Shown here one piece after another: positions 61,168-64,000 of a stretch of DNA of 64,000 nt. Numbering within the stretch: position 1 is the first letter of the stretch; each line of letters opens with the position of its first letter. The stretch is from NCBI GenBank assembly GCA_032718475.1, contig JAUCBJ010009156.1:1-64000 (forward strand), given 5' to 3'. Under the pieces are notes generated by a model. The model searched no databases, was not told where the DNA came from, and saw only the letters and a list, made by a program, of their open reading frames with translations. The stretch comes from Nemertoderma westbladi. Its lineage: Eukaryota; Xenacoelomorpha; Nemertodermatida; Nemertodermatidae. Made by a program: the position numbers and the translations under genes.

Positions 61168-63666
61168 TCAATGTCGCCTTTTCTTAACAATAAATCGAGG
61201 AATTATCTTAGTTTGTTGCGTTCCGATAATATCAACGGAATTCTTAACGACCGCTATTTGGGTGGCTTTAGCAGGAGATTTAACCTTCTTATTTACAGTT
61301 TCCAACACAACTGAATGACTTTGTTTATCTTTTACCTTTTTGTGGGAAGGCACGGATGGCACCGCCGTGGTTGCCGCTAAACGGGGCGGTTTCCTTGGAG
61401 TTGAAGGAACAACTTGTTCGAAGTCGTCCATTTCATTATCGCTGGTCGTAAAGAAATTCCCACCAAACACTTGTTTACTATTGTCCGGGTCCCCGGACAC
61501 TGTCCGGATATCTTTCTTACCATTTACCTTGGGGGGCCATTTACTTCTACGGTTTATTGATTCTTCTTTCTCTTTTCTCACGGATTTTATTTCCTTCCCT
61601 TTGTATTTATCCCTTCCCACGCTATCTCGCGGTTGGTTATTATCGCTTTCATCTCCCTTTGTATCAACTGCTCCCCCGACATTCGCCTTAGTTTTACTTC
61701 GTTTCGCGGGAGTAAATAATTCCTCGAAGTTATTTTGTCTCTTCTGTTGTACGGGTTTAACGGTCTTGGCAGCCGCAAACAGAGAATCGAAATCCACTCG
61801 CGTACCCTCAGCGCCGTTTCCTCTCCCTTTGGGACCGCGGACATTCGCTTTACTAAACAGCGAATCGAATGTTGCTGATTTTCCTCCGGATTGGTGACTA
61901 TTTCTCACACCGGTTGTGTTACTCGGGGTGGTTGGTGGGTCGGTGTGGGTAGACAGACCCGTCGCTGGGTCGATGTGGGTAGACAGACCCGTCGCTGGGT
62001 CGGTGTGGGTAGACAGACCCGTCGCTGGGTCGGTGTGAGTAGACAGACCCGTCGCTGGGTCGGTGTGGGTAGACAGACCCGTCGTTGGGTCGGTGTGAGT
62101 AGACAGACCCGTCGCTGGATCGGTGTGGGTAGACAGACCCGTCGCTGGGTCGGTGCGGGTTGACAGACCCGTCGCTGGGTCGGTGTGGGTAGACAGACCC
62201 GTCGCTGGGTCGGTGCGGGTTGACAGACACGTCGCTGGGTCGGTGTGAGTAGACAGAACCGTCGCTGGGTCGGTGTGGGTAGACAGACCCGTCGCTGGGT
62301 CGGTGTGGGTAGACAGACCCGTCGCTGGGTCCGTGTAGGTAGACAGACCCTTCGCTGTGGCTGTAACTCTCACCGCTGCGGCGTCTCCTCCACCGTTGCG
62401 GCCCCCCGATTGGCGCCGCTGTGCCGCTATAAAACTTCCCTCTTCGGGTCTACCAACTCTTATTGGTGATAACGTTATTGTGTTTTGGTTTAGCGTTGCA
62501 ACAGGTCGGGCGGTTCTACTCAATATGTACTTGGGGTCCAGAGTGAGCCCCGATCTGACTCCAGCGCCCATGGTAATCTGCCCAACAGCGCCCGTGGCAG
62601 TGTGCACAGCAGCGCCCATGGCAGTCTGCCCAGCAGCGCCCATGGCAGTCTGCCCTGCAGCGCCCATGGCAGTCTGCCCAGCAGCGCCCGTGGCTCCCCC
62701 AGCTCGTTCCAACGACACATGAGTCTGGAACGGTGTCTTAGCGAACCGCAACCTGGCCGAGCACAATGATGGCGACTTGGCGTGGATATCGCCGAGGATT
62801 TCGCCTATAATCGCGAGCGGGTCGCATCGCGGGAGCGGCAACGGGCGGCACTTCCGAACGCAGACCGACGGGTAGGTAAACAGTTTCCCTGGCAACGGGA
62901 GGAACGAGACGTTGAAATAAAACAATCCCTGGTCAGACTCGGGGAGTCTATACCCATAGAGATTCTTCCAATACTTTCTGAGTTCCTTGTACGTTGTTAA
63001 CGGACCCTGTTGGTTCACTGAGTGGGAGATACTGCTAACCAATCCTTTCTTACCTGTAGGGAAGACCACGCACCAGGGATTGCCTATAGCAGACTCCTGG
63101 ATATCAGAGGAGGATGTGCTGGATAGGAACTCCTCAATGTCGGTCGAATTTATGCCGAAATCTTGGAGGTTTATTTGTGGGATGTTGACGTTGTTTGGAA
63201 TTACTTGGAGGCAGATCTCCCCATCTCTTAGATTCAGGCGAATTCTAAGTGATTCGTGTTTTCCTGGGACAGAGAGAAAGTCTCTGCCTTTAACGTAATA
63301 GTCTGAGACGCGGTTCCACTGCGGGGCTAGACGAGACAGTATGGTGTAAGACAGGCAGGCTTCCACCACGTGCTTACTAACAGGTAACTCTTTGGATACT
63401 CCGCTCAAACCAATCTTACTCAAATAGTTGAGCGGTTTATCTCTCTCGTCGTTTCTAACAGCCACGTAGAAACGGCGGTCGCTGGACCAGCACGGCGAGC
63501 AAATTGTACTCGGTACCATGAAGAGCAGCTCCCGGCATCTGATGGTTCGTTGCGTGCAGAGCGGTCGGTCTGCGGTTGAACAGCTTTCCGGTAGATCCAC
63601 GGCGTATGACGCGAGGTCGTCGTGTGTAAACGTAGCAAATAGCAATGCCGTGCAAGTATTTGCCAT
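61168..63666 (-). CDS. C18orf63-like protein (DUF4708), single exon
   Basis: 832 codons from ATGGCAAATACTTGC. The N-terminal about 320 residues match the vertebrate C18orf63/DUF4708 pattern: RTIRCRELLFM, ACLSYTILSRLAPQWNR, YYVKGRDFLSVPGKHES, INLQDFGI and a YKELRKYWKNLYGYRLPES block, ending TYPSVCVR. Function of the family is unknown to me; it is not an enzyme by motif. Residues about 322-368 are 8-residue repeats (AAGQTAMG) and about 439-578 are 10-residue repeats (TGLSTHTDPA). The rest is charged and disordered, ending in a basic KIIPRFIVKKRRH. Vertebrate genes are multi-exon; this one has no intron. It lies antisense just after BACE exon 7, and would be nested in BACE if the anchor exon lies beyond 64000. 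Confidence 0.85.
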   Translation of the reverse strand: MANTCTALLFATFTHDDLASYAVDLPESCSTADRPLCTQRTIRCRELLFMVPSTICSPCWSSDRRFYVAVRNDERDKPLNYLSKIGLSGVSKELPVSKHVVEACLSYTILSRLAPQWNRVSDYYVKGRDFLSVPGKHESLRIRLNLRDGEICLQVIPNNVNIPQINLQDFGINSTDIEEFLSSTSSSDIQESAIGNPWCVVFPTGKKGLVSSISHSVNQQGPLTTYKELRKYWKNLYGYRLPESDQGLFYFNVSFLPLPGKLFTYPSVCVRKCRPLPLPRCDPLAIIGEILGDIHAKSPSLCSARLRFAKTPFQTHVSLERAGGATGAAGQTAMGAAGQTAMGAAGQTAMGAAVHTATGAVGQITMGAGVRSGLTLDPKYILSRTARPVATLNQNTITLSPIRVGRPEEGSFIAAQRRQSGGRNGGGDAAAVRVTATAKGLSTYTDPATGLSTHTDPATGLSTHTDPATVLSTHTDPATCLSTRTDPATGLSTHTDPATGLSTRTDPATGLSTHTDPATGLSTHTDPTTGLSTHTDPATGLSTHTDPATGLSTHTDPATGLSTHIDPATGLSTHTDPPTTPSNTTGVRNSHQSGGKSATFDSLFSKANVRGPKGRGNGAEGTRVDFDSLFAAAKTVKPVQQKRQNNFEELFTPAKRSKTKANVGGAVDTKGDESDNNQPRDSVGRDKYKGKEIKSVRKEKEESINRRSKWPPKVNGKKDIRTVSGDPDNSKQVFGGNFFTTSDNEMDDFEQVVPSTPRKPPRLAATTAVPSVPSHKKVKDKQSHSVVLETVNKKVKSPAKATQIAVVKNSVDIIGTQQTKIIPRFIVKKRRH
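61930..62350 (-). repeat. 30-bp coding minisatellite in the DUF4708 gene
   Basis: About 14 copies whose plus-strand core is AGACAGACCCGTCGCTGGGT. The 30-bp period keeps frame and encodes TGLSTHTDPA with few changes. Confidence 0.95.
62560..62700 (-). repeat. 24-bp coding repeat in the DUF4708 gene
   Basis: About five copies with plus-strand core AGCGCCCATGGCAGTCTGCC, encoding GAAGQTAM-type octapeptides. Confidence 0.9.
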
Positions 63667-64000
63667 TATCTACTGGTTACGGTACCCGTACCGGTAGGCC
63701 TAGCTTACTTCATTTATTAGTGGATAATGAAAGTAACTTAGTTAGAATAGTGAAAACTGCAGTAATGCAGGCTCTTACTGCAGTCTGTAAGACTACATAA
63801 AGCCGATGATATCGGTACCGGTAGTCGAAAATGAAACATTTTAACCGTGATCCCAACTCCATTGTTGGTGTTATCAAGTAAAGGGGGGCACTAAACAAAT
63901 AGTATTCTGTATGGCCTACCAGTTAAATGTAAAAGCAATTCCAATTGCAACCTTGTTGTGTTTGTATTAGTAGCTCTATGGAAAATTTCCATATTAATCT
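63667..64000. other. Upstream of the DUF4708 gene
   Basis: Contains several GGTACCGGTA-like palindromes (63678-63700, 63812-63825). No gene or core promoter motif is recognised. Confidence 0.4.

Noticed and set aside
1-64000. tRNA, rRNA or snRNA genes
   Set aside because: No cloverleaf with A and B boxes, rRNA core or Sm-site structure was recognised by eye; a covariance-model scan was not possible.

Overview
This is animal nuclear DNA. It holds a spliceosomal-intron gene for a BACE-type aspartyl protease, an SMU1 splicing factor and a C18orf63/DUF4708-type protein, together with BEL/Pao LTR retrotransposons, LINE fragments, cut-and-paste elements and kilobase-scale minisatellites. The families point to an invertebrate metazoan; the sequence alone does not let me name a species.

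Layout. 1-720: decayed LINE reverse transcriptase, followed at 750-795 by a hammerhead-ribozyme-like fold. 1966-3507: intact single-exon SMU1. 4583-16988 (minus): a complete BEL/Pao-type element (BEL-A) with 1198-bp LTRs and a CCAGG target duplication; gag and protease survive but RT and integrase are missing. 17143-18978: a TA-flanked non-autonomous transposon. 20280-21773: LINE debris. 21907-38054: a MULE-like element recognised only by its ends (perfect 22-bp terminal inverted repeats, 9-bp target duplication), split by a young BEL/Pao element (BEL-B, LTRs 22537-23044 and 36010-36520). BEL-B carries gag-pol plus an extra 786-aa ORF in the env position, with a 3'-5' exonuclease-like region and three CCHC zinc knuckles. 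A second, truncated BEL-B leader and gag follows directly to 37517.

38458-60435 (plus) is the BACE-like gene. Seven coding exons are visible, including both catalytic motifs (DTGS in exon 2, DSGT in exon 5). The exon carrying the membrane anchor is not seen. Its introns are swollen by a hAT element, a LINE fragment, a nested antisense single-exon gene for a putative Ig-domain membrane protein (41486-43795), fold-back elements and four minisatellites.

The most striking observation is that two of these arrays are copies of the gene's own exon-intron junctions. About 124 copies of the exon 5 end plus 5' splice site fill intron 5 (51957-57497), and about 85 copies of the exon 6 end plus 5' splice site fill intron 6 (57790-60123). 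61168-63666 (minus) is a single-exon DUF4708 protein whose low-complexity middle is itself a coding minisatellite.

The window therefore combines ordinary host genes with dense, nested and mostly young repeats. The best candidates for something undescribed are the splice-junction minisatellites and the exonuclease-like accessory ORF of BEL-B.
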